DNA of 64,000 bases from Symsagittifera roscoffensis (Eukaryota > Xenacoelomorpha > Acoela > Convolutidae): assembly GCF_963678635.1 (NCBI RefSeq), contig NC_087063.1, positions 7,284,386 to 7,348,385 of the forward strand, given 5' to 3'. Under the pieces are notes generated by a model. That model was not told the DNA's origin. It saw only the letters and a list, made by a program, of their open reading frames with translations, and made no database searches. This document shows positions 40,944-51,176 of this stretch, in pieces. The stretch's first letter is position 1. Every line of letters starts with the position of its first letter. A program made the translations under genes and the position numbers.

Positions 40944-42123
40944 GTCTGCAGGTATACACCAGTCTTCGGTAGATGTGGCTTAATATTCTCGAAGTGAGCG
41001 GCTCGGCCGGTACTCAATCTGTCAAAACATCCCTCCTGGTGCACTTCCGTAATCATGAAGGGTCCCCTCCACTTGTTTAGAAGCTTTTTAGTTCCTTTCG
41101 GTGGTATAAAGTTTTGAAATAACCATACGTAGTCTCCTACCGAGTAAACTTTTGCACCAGCTGCTATGTCTTGCCTGTGCCTGCTGGGTGTTCCGTCTGC
41201 ACAGGTCGTTCAGTTCTTGTTGACGTCTAGTCACATCTCTTACGTAGACCTGTGGTGATGTTTTCTTTCCCTCATACTCTGGGTAAAAGAAAGTCACGGG
41301 CAAAGAATTCTCGTGTCCGGTTAACATCATGTTAGGATTAACTCCGATGGTGGAGAGTTGCGTGCTGTTGTAAGCTACCATCACCTGTGGAAGGTATCTG
41401 TCCCAATCGGTCATGTACCTGGAACAATATACCCTCAACATCGACAGCAGCGTCCGATTTTGCGTCTCCACTAAGCCATTCGTCTGGGGATGGTATGTCG
41501 TGGAATGAGCTTGGGCCACCTGAGAGCGTCTCATGTGAGCTCTTTAGTCTCGCTATCCACGTATTGATTAGATGATCGCACGTCTCTTCTGCTGGGGCAG
41601 TTATGCAGGGCACTGCCTCTGCATATTTCGTGAAGTGGTCTATCATGACCAAGACCTGGTTGTAGCCACTGTCTGTCATACATTTTTTCTGTTGGTCAAT
41701 CTGCACCACCTCGTTGAATTCAGATGACTCGATCGACTGCAAAGGAAATCGCAATTTCCTTGGATCCTTGACCTGTTTACATGACAAACATGCTGTTACC
41801 AACTTCTCACATGCCTTCTTCATTCCCGGACACTCAAAGCGCTTCAGAATCCTCTGGTATATTTTGTCAGTTCCCTGATGGCCCATTTGATCATGTGACC
41901 TTAATAAAAATTCTGTCTGATAGAGTTGAGGCAACATTATCGCGTTATATTTGTACAGGACTTTGTCTTCTTCTCTTCTCTTGCAACCCACGATTCCGTC
42001 CTTGTTCAGATATAACCTTCCCGCTTTCTGCATAAAGTACTGTCTCAGAATACAGTAACTGTCTTCTTCCAGGTCACCTTTAACTGGTGCTCCATTTTCG
42101 ATCCACCTTTTCAAGTTGCTCAT
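40944..42123 (-). pseudogene. Integrase (C), catalytic core deleted
   Basis: Frame 41,338 to 42,123 carries the HHCC motif (SHDQMGH...CLSC) and the first catalytic Asp (VVQIDQQK), then WIARL. At about 41,545 the segment with the second catalytic Asp, which in A and B reads SDNGKAF, is missing, and the frame shifts. Frame 41,088 to 41,534 resumes with STTYHPQTNGLVETQNRT and keeps the Glu. The GPY/F-like region near 41,060 is in another frame. The protein could not be active. Confidence 0.8.
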
Positions 42124-42960
42124 CGTGCGGTCATTTTTTTTGCTCTTAGTAGGTCCGAGAGTCTGTATCTCGCCTTCAAGTATGTCTTCATGACCATCAA
42201 TTGACTATTCATTTCATCGGGCTGATGCGTGTCATCGTCCATCTTCACGCACCAAATTTTCGCCAGTGGCTCTGTCTCTTGTCTGAACGATTGGAGATCA
42301 GCCCTGACTACTTCTTTCTGCGGCAACAAACTCATCGATCGTTTCGATACCGCTTTTGCTTCTAGATCATCCGCTGCGTTGTCAGAGACTGTTTCGCTGG
42401 GTGCTTGTCACGATCACTCTCAGGGTCTTGATATACCTCTCTGTCCAGGTCTCTTGCTCGAGTCTCCACTAGTAACGTGTGGATCGCTAGCTCTGACAAT
42501 TCCGATCCCGTGCTCGAGCTCCTGTCTCAGTAGGTGTCAATTCCTGAATTCCTCGAAAAGTCATCAACGGAAGAGTCTACCACAGAGCACGTTTCTTCTT
42601 CGGGCTCTGCTCATCCATCTGAACTCCCCGGACAAATTTTATCCTCCAGGTCTTGCTCCTCACCATAAACATTTTCCTCTACACCTGAGTCCCCGGACAA
42701 AATTTCTTCTCCCGGGTCTTGTTGATTAACCCGCCTGTTCTCTTCAACGTCCTTCTCCCCGGACAAACTTTTATGCCCCAGGATTTGGTTCAACTTCTTC
42801 ACCTTTCTGATCCTGATCCTCAGAGGTAACGGTTTTCCTTTGTGTCCCTTTCTACTGTTCTTTTTGTTTGTATGATGTACTCGTCGAAACGTTTGAGGTA
42901 TCGAGGATACTAGTTGCTGAACTATCGTCCTACGATCCCTATCATTTTCCTTGTGTTGAC
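42120..42960 (-). pseudogene. Acidic tether with LSGE repeats (C)
   Basis: Frame 42,611 to 42,802 has KSLSGEKD, EILSGDSG and a third diverged unit, each from TTTGTCCGGGGAG-type DNA (near 42,622, 42,692 and 42,755). Frame 42,120 to 42,335 ends with YRLSDLLRAKK, just before integrase. The part between is broken. RNase H lies upstream, after a deletion near 42,960. Confidence 0.6.
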
Positions 42961-43376
42961 ATCTTGATCGTTATAGCTCTGGTCCATCGAGTACGTCTTC
43001 AACCAGGATAATGCTCTGTTGTCCACGCTTAGCTTAAAGGGAGCGCTTCCTAAATACGCGTGGTATTCTCCACGAATAAAACCACTGCAAACATTTCTGC
43101 CTTTGGTGCACCATATTTCATTTCAGTGTCACTCAACACTTTAATGCCATACCCATTGGGACGGAGAACTGTTCTCCCATTCCACTCTTGCTCTTGATGC
43201 AAAATTCCTGAATTGGCTACTAATGATGCATCAGTGTCAAGAGCGTACATGCCCTTCTCTGTAGGCATGCCTAAGACTGGCGCATCGCACAGTTCCCGAT
43301 TTATGTTCTCGAAGGCAGCTTGAGCTTCATCGTTCCATTCGAAGTTCTTTCCTTTGTTGCGCATCAGTTTCTGCAT
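42961..43376 (-). pseudogene. RNase H (C), truncated
   Basis: TDASLVANSGILHQEQEWNG and YGIKVLSDTEMKYGAPKAEMFAV are followed by a one-base loss at about 43,068. In the next frame AYLGSAPFKLSVDNRALSWLKTYSMDQSY continues and is then cut, so the last catalytic Asp region is missing. Confidence 0.7.
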
Positions 43377-44574
43377 GGGGATTCACCTTGTCTGCGTATC
43401 CTTTTATGAACTCACGGTAGTAATTGGCAAACCCCAGGAAGCTCAGGAGTTTTGTGTCCGTTCTGGGTGCCTTCCATGTCAACATGGCCTCCACTGCCTC
43501 CGAGAACGGCCTTACGCCATGCCACCATTCTTCCCAGGTACTTGATTGAATCTCTAAGGATTTCAAATTTCGATGGTTTGCATTTCAAGCCTGCTCTTTT
43601 CATGCAATCAAAGACCTCATCGAGTCGATCAATGTGGTCTGCCAAGGTGGGTGTTGCGATGACCACGTCATTTACGTAACACATCATAAGATTCCCGTAC
43701 TTCTTCGTTACTCTGGTCAAAGCCTGAGCCATCAATCTTTGAAAGGTCGCCGAGGCGTTGCACAAGCCATAGGGCACCCTCTTCCACCAGTACAACCCCA
43801 ATTCACATGCTAATCCGGTCTTTTCTTTGTCCTCCTTCCGCAGAGGGACCTGGCAGAAGGCAGAACCCAAGTCCATTGTAGTGAAGAACTTGGCGTCGAC
43901 AAGTTTCGAGAGGCTCTCGTCTATTCGCGGTATCGGGTAGGCATCATTTATTTTCACTGCGTTCAGGTAACTAAACTCGCAATAAAAACTAAGCTGCCCC
44001 GTTTCTTTTTGGCCATGGCAACCCCACAAAGCAATTTCGAGGGTTCTATCATTTCATATTCGAGCAACATTTTTATTTGCGCTCAGCACGCTTCCGATTC
44101 ATGAGGCGTCAATCGTCTTACGCCTTCCCTATGAGGAATGGCGCCTTCCATTAATTCAGTTTCGTGTTCGACGAAGTTGCAACAACCGATATCCGCCTTA
44201 TGTTTTGAAAATACGTCCGTGTTCCGATTTAAAACTGCCCTCAATGATTCAAAATCTCCCTCACCTATTTTCCCTCTCAAGTGTTCTATCTCCGGCAAAA
44301 CTGGTTTGTCGGATTCTAGTTCGTACGACGAGGGGCGTTCCGGAACACTCGAGCAGCTCGACAAGCCGTGATCTGTTTCGGATTTCAATGAAAAGAGTTT
44401 ATTAATAGATTTAAATTCATTATTTCTCTTTAAAATTTTATCTTTATTGGCATGATTTGGGCAGTCTTTCACGTTATATATCTTCAAGTCTTGTGTCTCC
44501 CCACAGTCGGTGTTTATCGGCAAAGCGTAGCCAAGTTTCTTTCCACGCGTTTCTATTAATTGGTCGCCTAACAT
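43377..44574 (-). pseudogene. Reverse transcriptase (C)
   Basis: Frame 44,083 to 44,574 holds the spacer before RT (GKKLGYALPINTD) and the GCCNFVEHE block. Frame 43,412 to 44,029 holds DAYPIPRIDESLSKL, TTMDLGSAFCQVPL and the catalytic box, and a shifted frame holds FLGFANYYREF. The box at 43,667 to 43,678 reads YVND: the first Asp codon GAT has become AAT. Frame breaks lie near 44,060 and 43,530. Polymerase activity is not expected. Confidence 0.85.
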
Positions 44575-45130
44575 ACTTCCGATCCGGGTTTCTAATCTTT
44601 GTTAGGCCGTTGTTCAAAACAAACAACACATCGAAATTCCTGACGAAGTCACGGCCCAAGATGAATTGGTCGGATTCGTCTAAGTTCTCTACCACTAGGA
44701 AGCTCATCCAAAGATCCCGTCCTCCCATGTGATGGACCGTTATTGGTGTTCTTCCGGCTACGTAGATTGCTCCGTGGTTGTCGGCCGCTACTCTGAGGTT
44801 CGTCGGAATTAGATCTTGCCTCGTGAAGCCCATTCTTTCCCAAGTCTTTATTGACATCACGCTAACCACTGCTTCTGTATTCAGCAGTCCTGTCACTCCA
44901 ATTTTCTTCCCATTAGTGTCTAGCAGTTGTGCAGTCACATCTGCCTCGTACCCTATGTGTACCGCATCTTGCCCCATTGTGGCATCATGGCCGATTCTAC
45001 GGATCCTAAGTTCTTCCTGACCAAAATAGATCTGCCCTATTTGGTCACTATCTGTTGTGACGTAGGTCCTAGTATAGATACTGACCCCGTCCACAATCAA
45101 CATCACCTGATATGGTCCATAGACTTCCAC
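44474..45130 (-). CDS. Retropepsin-like aspartic protease (C), active site altered
   Basis: The 219-codon frame has the approach segment (VMLIVDGVSIYTRTYV), the active-site region and the flap and C-terminal part with FILGRDFVRNFDV. Retropepsins cut gag-pol and use D-T/S-G. Here the motif at 44,873 to 44,881 reads N-T-E followed by AVVSVM. Both changes are G to A relative to D-T-G (GAT to AAT, GGA to GAA), so the enzyme should be dead. The frame after about 44,575 is out of register: the real spacer continues in another frame after a deletion. Confidence 0.75.
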   Translation of the reverse strand: MEVYGPYQVMLIVDGVSIYTRTYVTTDSDQIGQIYFGQEELRIRRIGHDATMGQDAVHIGYEADVTAQLLDTNGKKIGVTGLLNTEAVVSVMSIKTWERMGFTRQDLIPTNLRVAADNHGAIYVAGRTPITVHHMGGRDLWMSFLVVENLDESDQFILGRDFVRNFDVLFVLNNGLTKIRNPDRKYVRRPINRNAWKETWLRFADKHRLWGDTRLEDI

Positions 45131-45671
45131 GTAGCGCCCGTAGAGTTTCTTTATTCGAGGGCCACCCGTTATCAGTGCGTGGCTCTACTTGTCTCAGATA
45201 ATCTGCATATGTATCTAAATGCATCATAGTGAACTCTGAGGGTTCACTTAGGTTCCTGATCACCTGATGTCCCGCAACTGAATTTATTGATTGTATTCTG
45301 CTTCCCTGTGGCACCATGCTGAACGTCTGCCCGGATATCACTTTTAGTTTCATGCTCAAACTGCTTGGTGCTTTCGTTTCTTCGACTTCCGATGCCTCAA
45401 AGGCGTTTAGCCTCTCCTGAGTTTTTTCATTCTCTAGTTCGAGCTTCGCCTTTTGTTCGAACTCCTTTGTCACCAACTCTTGCTGGACTCTGTTTAAAGC
45501 ATCTCTCGCGGTTGCCCTATAGTCGATCTTTAAATCATCTGCCGCCGTTACTGGTTCAGGTTCACTCATTTCTTCAGTTACTGCCTGCACCTTCTTTGTT
45601 TCCAGCTCTTGCGGTTTCTCCTTTCTGCGCGCCTCCGCTTCAATCAACAGGCGAGCCTTGCTGGCTTTCAC
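45069..45671 (-). CDS. Gag-to-protease linker (C)
   Basis: About 200 codons follow the zinc knuckles directly (overlap of four bases). They are rich in Lys, Glu and Ala (KASKARLLIEAEARRKEK) with coiled-coil character, then GQTFSMVPQGSRIQSI. The last part is out of frame relative to protease (frameshift near 45,120). No known domain is seen; the position suggests the end of gag or the start of pol. Confidence 0.6.
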   Translation of the reverse strand: MKASKARLLIEAEARRKEKPQELETKKVQAVTEEMSEPEPVTAADDLKIDYRATARDALNRVQQELVTKEFEQKAKLELENEKTQERLNAFEASEVEETKAPSSLSMKLKVISGQTFSMVPQGSRIQSINSVAGHQVIRNLSEPSEFTMMHLDTYADYLRQVEPRTDNGWPSNKETLRALRGSLWTISGDVDCGRGQYLY

Positions 45672-46138
45672 ACCAGTAAGGCTTCCTCATGCCTTGGATG
45701 CTTGATGTCTGCCACAGCATCCCAAAATTGTGGACAATCCGGTTTAAAATGACCCTCCAAGTTACAAAAGAAACACCTTGGGCCAATTTTTGCAATTAAT
45801 CCCCTCATGAAATCTTCATGATCGACCTCTGATACATCTTCATACTCGAGGCTAAAGCCTATCGCTTTCATGCCCTGTTTGTAGGTTGGGAATGTTGACA
45901 CATGATGGTCCATCGAACTGCAATTTGCACAAGAGCGTCTCTTGTCCATGTCGTCCCTTGGTTTGTACCAATTGTTACCCTGGTTAGCTGTTCCGTTTTT
46001 AAAATTGCCATAATTAATTTTGTAATAGCCAGATCTCGATGGGGGCTTTAGTAAAAGATATTCCTTTGACTTGAGTCTCAACTCCTCTGGTGTTGGCGCA
46101 TTGGTTGAAAGTGGTGTGTAATGTGTCGCCAACACCAT
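45668..46138 (-). CDS. Gag nucleocapsid with zinc knuckles (C)
   Basis: Nucleocapsid binds element RNA. A canonical knuckle CFFCNLEGHFKPDC (C-x2-C-x4-H-x4-C) lies near the C-terminus. Upstream, CANCSSMDHHVSTF has the same spacing but ends in Phe in place of the last Cys, a degenerate first knuckle. The frame overlaps the capsid frame at its N-terminal end because of a frameshift near 46,050. Element B has lost this region. Confidence 0.8.
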   Translation of the reverse strand: MVLATHYTPLSTNAPTPEELRLKSKEYLLLKPPSRSGYYKINYGNFKNGTANQGNNWYKPRDDMDKRRSCANCSSMDHHVSTFPTYKQGMKAIGFSLEYEDVSEVDHEDFMRGLIAKIGPRCFFCNLEGHFKPDCPQFWDAVADIKHPRHEEALLV

Positions 46139-46928
46139 CGATGAATTTTGAGGCTTCTGCTAGGTTCATCCTGCTGTTTGACTCGTCTGGTTGACTACAC
46201 CTTCTAAGCATCTCCCAATTACCTAAAAACTTGTCTATTGTCTCGTCTTCACGTTGCCTCCATTTCTCGAAGCGCATCATTGCTTGGTGTCCTTTTACTC
46301 CTGAGCCAAAACGATTTAACAAGATTTCAAAGATTTTCTCAGCGGTGTCCCACTGGTATTGATTTTTGGCCATCGCGCAGTTTAGGGCTTTCCCTTCCAG
46401 GTTGCTTTTGAGCGCACTGCGTTCTTGTCTTTCTGTCAAGTCTTCCTCTTCAAAATGCAGTTTCATTACTTCTATCCAGGTATCAATACAGCCATCAGGT
46501 TCGTCTTTATAGCAGCTTGGTTTCTTAAAAACCCTTCTGGACTTTTCACTGCGTTCACTGGTTTTAGATAACCTCCTCAGGAAAGTTTCCAAGGACCTGT
46601 TCAGAGGTTCAAAGGCTGTGGCCATTGATTTTGCGTCCCGTGAATGCCCCGCTTGAGCATCCTTGTCCTCTGATAGAGGCTTTGGGTTTTCCCTCCCGTT
46701 CGAACCGCTGGGATGACTTCTTCCTTGATACGCATGACCCCAGTTCACGGAATCACGTCTCCCAGTCGCATGTGTGTCTTGCGTCGGTCGTTCGTTTGAG
46801 GTTGGTCTGCTGCCAGTTGAACTTCCTCTGATGGTTACCCCGCGGCCTATTGTCCCCTCTGGCATAGCTCGATGAACTGCCCCTTCCTCTCGTGGATCCA
46901 TGTGTCCTCCTTCTAATGGGTTGTTCAT
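46014..46928 (-). CDS. Gag capsid region (C)
   Basis: A 304-codon frame holds a Ser/Arg-rich N-part and then a retrotransposon-gag-like capsid segment: DTWIEVMKLHFEEEDLTERQ, LEGKALNCAMAK, ILLNRFGSG, HQAMMRFEKWRQREDETID. These match the general Ty3/gypsy gag pattern (short helices around a conserved Trp and Phe pattern). The N-terminal part overlaps the coiled-coil frame (frameshift near 46,900). Confidence 0.75.
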   Translation of the reverse strand: MNNPLEGGHMDPREEGAVHRAMPEGTIGRGVTIRGSSTGSRPTSNERPTQDTHATGRRDSVNWGHAYQGRSHPSGSNGRENPKPLSEDKDAQAGHSRDAKSMATAFEPLNRSLETFLRRLSKTSERSEKSRRVFKKPSCYKDEPDGCIDTWIEVMKLHFEEEDLTERQERSALKSNLEGKALNCAMAKNQYQWDTAEKIFEILLNRFGSGVKGHQAMMRFEKWRQREDETIDKFLGNWEMLRRCSQPDESNSRMNLAEASKFIDGVGDTLHTTFNQCANTRGVETQVKGISFTKAPIEIWLLQN

Positions 46929-47643
46929 TGAAATTCACTCGCGGCTCCCTGCTGGGTTCTCGTGAGTTTGTTTCCCCATTCCTCGCTCCACTCCTGTTTC
47001 TTAGGAGCCCATCCAACCTATCCATGATAGCCTGAGTGCACCTCTCCGTCATCGCGTCTATTCTCGTGTCAAGAGTTCCAAGAGTCTGCTCTTGCTGAGT
47101 TCTCATTTTCTCCATGTCATCTCTCAATCGTGTCTCCCTTAGCTCAGCTTCCCTTGTCGTTTGTGACAAGTTTATGGCCAAGTATTCATCCGTCCTCTCC
47201 TTCAAACGTTTTTCACTTCTGCCTACTTCTTGTCTGTTGCTGTTGACCTCTTCCCGCGGGGTTTCTCTTTCTAGTTCACTCATTCTTAAGGACATCTGTT
47301 CATTCTGTTCTCCTATGCTGTCCACTATGTTGGTCAATGCTTTTTCGATTGATGCTCCGTTGTCCACCAATGGCGTCACAAGTGGTGGTGTCACTCTATT
47401 GGTTCCAGGCTGCTTGGTGCTAGTCTTATATCTCTGCCTCGACGTTTCTTCATAATCCGCTTGTGGATCCGCTGGTGGGTTACCTGGACCTGCATTTCTG
47501 TTCTTCCCAGATTGCACTTTCGAATTCGTCACGGTCACAAAATCTCCTGACTGTTTTGATCCATTCGTTGTCTTGCTTATTGTCCTGACCACACCAAATC
47601 GGTCCGTAGAGCCAGTCTCTTTCCCTATTGGTGTATGCACCAT
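46753..47643 (-). CDS. Gag coiled-coil region (C)
   Basis: A 296-codon frame with a long coiled coil (roughly residues 105 to 225, from IEKALTNIVDSIGEQNEQM to MTERCTQAIMDRLDGLL). Upstream is a polar linker, downstream an Arg-rich stretch (SREPSREPRVNF). Gag coiled coils can drive particle assembly. The upstream frame (47,480 to 47,737) overlaps and carries gag residues in another frame, so a frameshift lies near 47,620, at the edge of the tandem duplication. Confidence 0.7.
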   Translation of the reverse strand: MVHTPIGKETGSTDRFGVVRTISKTTNGSKQSGDFVTVTNSKVQSGKNRNAGPGNPPADPQADYEETSRQRYKTSTKQPGTNRVTPPLVTPLVDNGASIEKALTNIVDSIGEQNEQMSLRMSELERETPREEVNSNRQEVGRSEKRLKERTDEYLAINLSQTTREAELRETRLRDDMEKMRTQQEQTLGTLDTRIDAMTERCTQAIMDRLDGLLRNRSGARNGETNSREPSREPRVNFNEQPIRRRTHGSTRGRGSSSSYARGDNRPRGNHQRKFNWQQTNLKRTTDARHTCDWET

Positions 47644-48259
47644 TCTCCTGAGTCGAACTGTTGAGGCTTATTTGAGATTCGAAGTCATCTTGATCGTTAT
47701 TGTCCTGCTCCTCTTCCTGGCTGGGTTTCTGCTTCATCGCCTGTACCCGTTCCCATGGTAAATGGAAAGAAGTTTCCCAGAGTGTTCTTCACTCGTTCCG
47801 AAAACGAGGAGGACGTTGCCGGTTTCTCCGTCACCCAATGCATCATAGTGTTATCAGTGGGTGATCATGTAGTCGCCACGTTTTCAGTAGAGATGTCGGA
47901 CAGTTCCGACATCTCCTCTCGATCTAGAGTCCCGGTGGAAGTGGCAAAAACTTGGCCTTGTTCTACCGGAGTAGATTCAATCGCCAATCTTCTGTTCCCA
48001 TTCCCTTCCGTTTCACGTCCTGCCCCACTCTCATCCAAGGCAGGGTCCGGATAAATCTCTTCTTTTGTTGCCTTGTGCCCTTCTGAGGACCTTTGACTCC
48101 TGGTTTAAACCATTCCGTCTACAACTTTCTCCCTTTAATGGTCCGCGTCCGTGCAATTCTTTTCACAAAAAGGTCGTTCATTGCCTTTCTCTGTTTCTCT
48201 GGTATGAATTTCCTAAAACTGTCACTTAGTTTAGGTATCCTTGACTTGTCTAGACTCAT
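47611..48259 (-). pseudogene. Gag N-terminus (C)
   Basis: The ATG at 48,259 to 48,257 starts MSLDKSRIPKLSDSFRKF, a basic N-terminal region with RIARTRTIKG, and ends at a TAG after about 45 codons. Another frame then reads EGHKATKEEIYPDPALDE, EMSELSDISTENVATT, a TGA, and WVTEKPATSSSFSERVKNTL. A one-base difference from the second copy at 51,035 to 51,050 affects this frame. No other feature decides the start; it is the first ATG before open sequence. Confidence 0.6.
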
Positions 48260-49100
48260 TTTCTGTATCACTTTTTACTGCTTATGCACTCAATTGGATT
48301 GCTAAGGCTTCTATTGTTTTACTAGTGATAATAATAACACAACACAATTAACTCCAAAAGTTTCACTTAAATAGTGACCACAAGTCCTTGTATGTTATCA
48401 CAGTACAGCGTGTTTACATTTCATTCACAACGATTGATTGTTGGTTATTGGATATGAAGCTAGCACAAACTGAAGGTATCAATATATCTAAAAGATAGTG
48501 TACTCACGTACTCACTTCTCAGAAAAGAACAATTGTTAGGGATTTAAAACCAAAAAAAGAAGAAAAGTAAAAATATTTTCAAAAAAAAATGTATGTGTAT
48601 TGTTCTTCAATCAGTCGCCATTCAATTGTCGAGCCTGTTTTCAAAGAAATAGCTTTCCCTGTTCAGTGCCGCGTTAAACAGACAAAACTTGAATGCAGTA
48701 ATTTTCTCAATTGGGCGTCTATTGCACCCAACGAGTCCTGTGTTACCTATCTGCCTTCGGATTGCCCGAGCTAGACCTACTAAAATCCTCAAGGCAATCA
48801 TTTTTCCAAAAAAACAATCTGGATTTTAATCCACACAACTTAGTGTCGTGTTCTGTTTCTGGTTAGATGTAGGGTCGCGAATCTCCAAGTTTAGACCTGT
48901 TGTGTTTTTACGATGATCTTTTCAAATTTATTTAAAGGCAAGTCACCAGTGCAGTCACTAGCTTCTAGCCTGAATCCTAATATCCTAATATTTTTTACGA
49001 TTTATATCACTTCCTTCTACGTACGCTTTAGAATCCCTAGAATCAGGTGCCTTATACGAAAAATAGAAACAAATAATCATTAAAAAATTTATGTTTCTAT
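48260..49100. other. DNA upstream of gag (element C)
   Basis: This should contain the 5' leader and any 5' LTR, read on the minus strand. A donor-like AAGTGAGTACGTGAGTAC lies near 48,515 (-) and TATTTAAGTG near 48,375 (-). I could not match any part of it to the 3' non-coding end of C. A 61-codon plus-strand frame at 48,589 is unremarkable. Confidence 0.4.
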
Positions 49101-49618
49101 GACCCTTTCCGGGTTAACAAAATTAAGCCCCTTCCGGATTGGCAAAATTGGACCCTTCCGGATTGGCGAAAATGGGACCCTTGCGGATTGGCAAAACTAG
49201 GAGCCCTCCGGATTGGCGAAAATGGGACCCCTACGGATTGGTGAAAATTGGACCCTTCCGGATTGGGACCCCTCCGGTTTGGTGAAAATGGGACCCTTCC
49301 GGATTGGTGAAAATGGGACCTTTCCGGATTGGTGAAAATGGGACCTTTCCGGATTGGTACCCCTCCGGATTGGTGAAAATGGGATCCTTCCGGATTGATG
49401 AAAAGTGGACCCTTCCGGATTGGTGAAAATGGGACCCTTCCGGATTTGTGAAAACGGGACCCTTCGGGAATGGTGAAAATGGGAGCCTTCCGGATTGGGA
49501 CCTCTCCGGATTGGTGAAAATGGGACCTCTCCGGATTGGTGAAAATGGTAGCTTTCCGGATTGGTGAAAATGGGACACTTCTGGAATGGGACCCCTCCGG
49601 ATTGGTGAAAATGGGACC
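49101..49618. repeat. 25-bp minisatellite, copy 1
   Basis: About 22 units of CCCTTCCGGATTGGTGAAAATGGGA. Most are 24 to 25 bases, but four are shortened to 16 (CCCTTCCGGATTGGGA type), at about units 7, 11, 17 and 21. The array keeps long frames open by chance on the minus strand. Confidence 0.9.
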
Positions 49619-50526
49619 CTTTATAATTCTTCTTACTGTGAAGGGTCTTATAACTAGCTTAGTCTTGACTCGACTATTGCTTTCTGGGTTCCTTAGCCCT
49701 CCCTTTTTGTCGAGATCAGCGTAAAATTGCCTTATTCAACCATTACTACCCTTTACTACCTTTACTACCACAAAACGTGAAGGGTCTTTGCTAAAAACAA
49801 TCTGAAAATTTTTCTATACTAATCTTTTGAAAAATTGAAGATTTTATGAGTAAGCTCACCTAATTTCTGATCTAATGGTAACAAGATCAATTGGATTTGT
49901 CCAGTAGTTCCAAAGTTATTAACCAAAACGTCTTTTTTCTAAGGTTCAAAAATTTTCTCACTTATAGGTTCCGCCTAGCTTTTTTCGCAATTTTTATCCT
50001 TTTGACCAAAAAATTATTGATCCGAGCTCACAAGGCCTATAATCTTCTAGTTCAAGGCCAAAAATCCGATCTAAAACGTTCCAGCTGAAAAAATTCGCCA
50101 AAAACAATGCTATTTGGACCCTTCCGTATTGATGAATCCACTAAATCAAACACGTTAAGTTCGATTTTACTGGAACCCGGAAGGCTATTGGCAAACAGGT
50201 TTTAAAATCTGTCGATTCACTAGTGGGCGTTGTCCGAGCAACAATTTTTATGGCCCTAACGCAAAAATTTGAAAAAATTTTCTTGTTTTGTAGCGTTTCG
50301 TTTTTTCAAAATCAAGAAAGTTCGGTTTTCGGTACCCGGTTAGTTTTAACCACTTCCGAACTATAGTTAACTGGTTTCACTAATCATACTAGTACAGTTA
50401 CAATGTAACTAACCAATTTAGCGTTTTTTTCCGTTTCAAAAGAAAATCGATGTATCAAAAATTGCGATTTGTGGGGATCAAAATATCACTATTTTGACCC
50501 TAAAATTCGGTCTGTTTACTAAAAAA
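49619..50526. other. A+T-rich flank, no gene seen
   Basis: No credible frame or element ends are visible. A single diverged minisatellite unit (GGACCCTTCCGTATTGATGAA) lies near 50,117. The right edge is the duplication junction. Confidence 0.4.
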
Positions 50527-51176
50527 GCCAGTCTCTCTCCCTATTGGTGTATGCACCATTCTCCTGAGTCGAACTGTTGAGGCTTATTTGAGATTCGAAG
50601 TCATCTTGATCGTTATTGTCCTGCTCCTCTTCCTGGCTGGGTTTCTGCTTCATCGCCTGTACCCGTTCCCATGGTAAATGGAAAGAAGTTTCCCAGAGTG
50701 TTCTTCACTCGTTCCGAAAACGAGGAGGACGTTGCCGGTTTCTCCGTCACCCAATGCATCATAGTGTTATCAGTGGGTGATCATGTAGTCGCCACGTTTT
50801 CAGTAGAGATGTCGGACAGTTCCGACATCTCCTCTTGATCTAGAGTCCCGGTGGAAGTGGCAAAAACTTGGCCTTGTTCTACCGGAGTAGATTCAATCGC
50901 CAATCTTCTGTTCCCATTCCCTTCCGTTTCACGTCCTGCCCCACTCTCATCCAAGGCAGGGTCCGGATAAATCTCTTCTTTTGTTGCCTTGTGCCCTTCT
51001 GAGGACCTTTGACTCCTGGTTTAAACCATTCCGTCTACAACTTTCTTCCCTTTAATGGTCCGCGTCCGTGCAATTCTTTTCACAAAAAGGTCGTTCATTG
51101 CCTTTCTCTGTTTCTCTGGTATGAATTTCCTAAAACTGTCACTTAGTTTAGGTATCCTTGACTTGTCTAGACTCAT
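50527..51176 (-). pseudogene. Second copy of the gag N-terminus
   Basis: Duplicate of 47,611 to 48,259, with ATG at 51,176 to 51,174. One extra base (TTCTTCCC for TTCTCCC on the plus strand) changes the frame after about 43 codons, giving KKVVDGMV and a stop. It is separated from the rest of gag by the duplication junction and cannot make gag. Confidence 0.8.

Larger units (their letters stand above)
30385..48259 (-). mobile_element. Element C: near full-length giant Ty3/gypsy-class retroelement
   Basis: Read on the minus strand from the gag ATG at 48,259 to the conserved 3' end at about 30,385, this copy holds gag, protease, RT, RNase H, tether, integrase, macro domain, leader and ORF2. It shows the whole gene order and a coding span of about 17.4 kb. 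It carries frameshifts, an integrase deletion, RT and protease active-site changes, and a misplaced copy of its SGNH domain in ORF2. Its 5' end and upstream DNA are tandemly duplicated. No LTR pair was found. Confidence 0.9.
47611..50526. repeat. Tandem duplication, unit 1
   Basis: A 2,916-base unit is followed at once by a second copy (50,527 to 53,443). By eye I count about a dozen differences, including one single-base insertion, so the pair is above 99 percent identical. It covers the gag N-terminus, 5' non-coding DNA, a minisatellite and A+T-rich flank. Confidence 0.95.

Noticed and set aside
42115-42140. Slippery A-run (GCAAAAAAAATGA, minus strand) as a frameshift signal
   Set aside because: The run is absent in A and B; likely a homopolymer change in C.
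48589-48774. 61-codon plus-strand frame upstream of gag
   Set aside because: Wrong strand for element C, duplicated only with the 2.9-kb unit, no recognised motif.
49231-49578. 115-codon minus-strand frame in the minisatellite
   Set aside because: It is a by-product of the 25-base repeat and is copied unchanged in the second array; no other coding sign.
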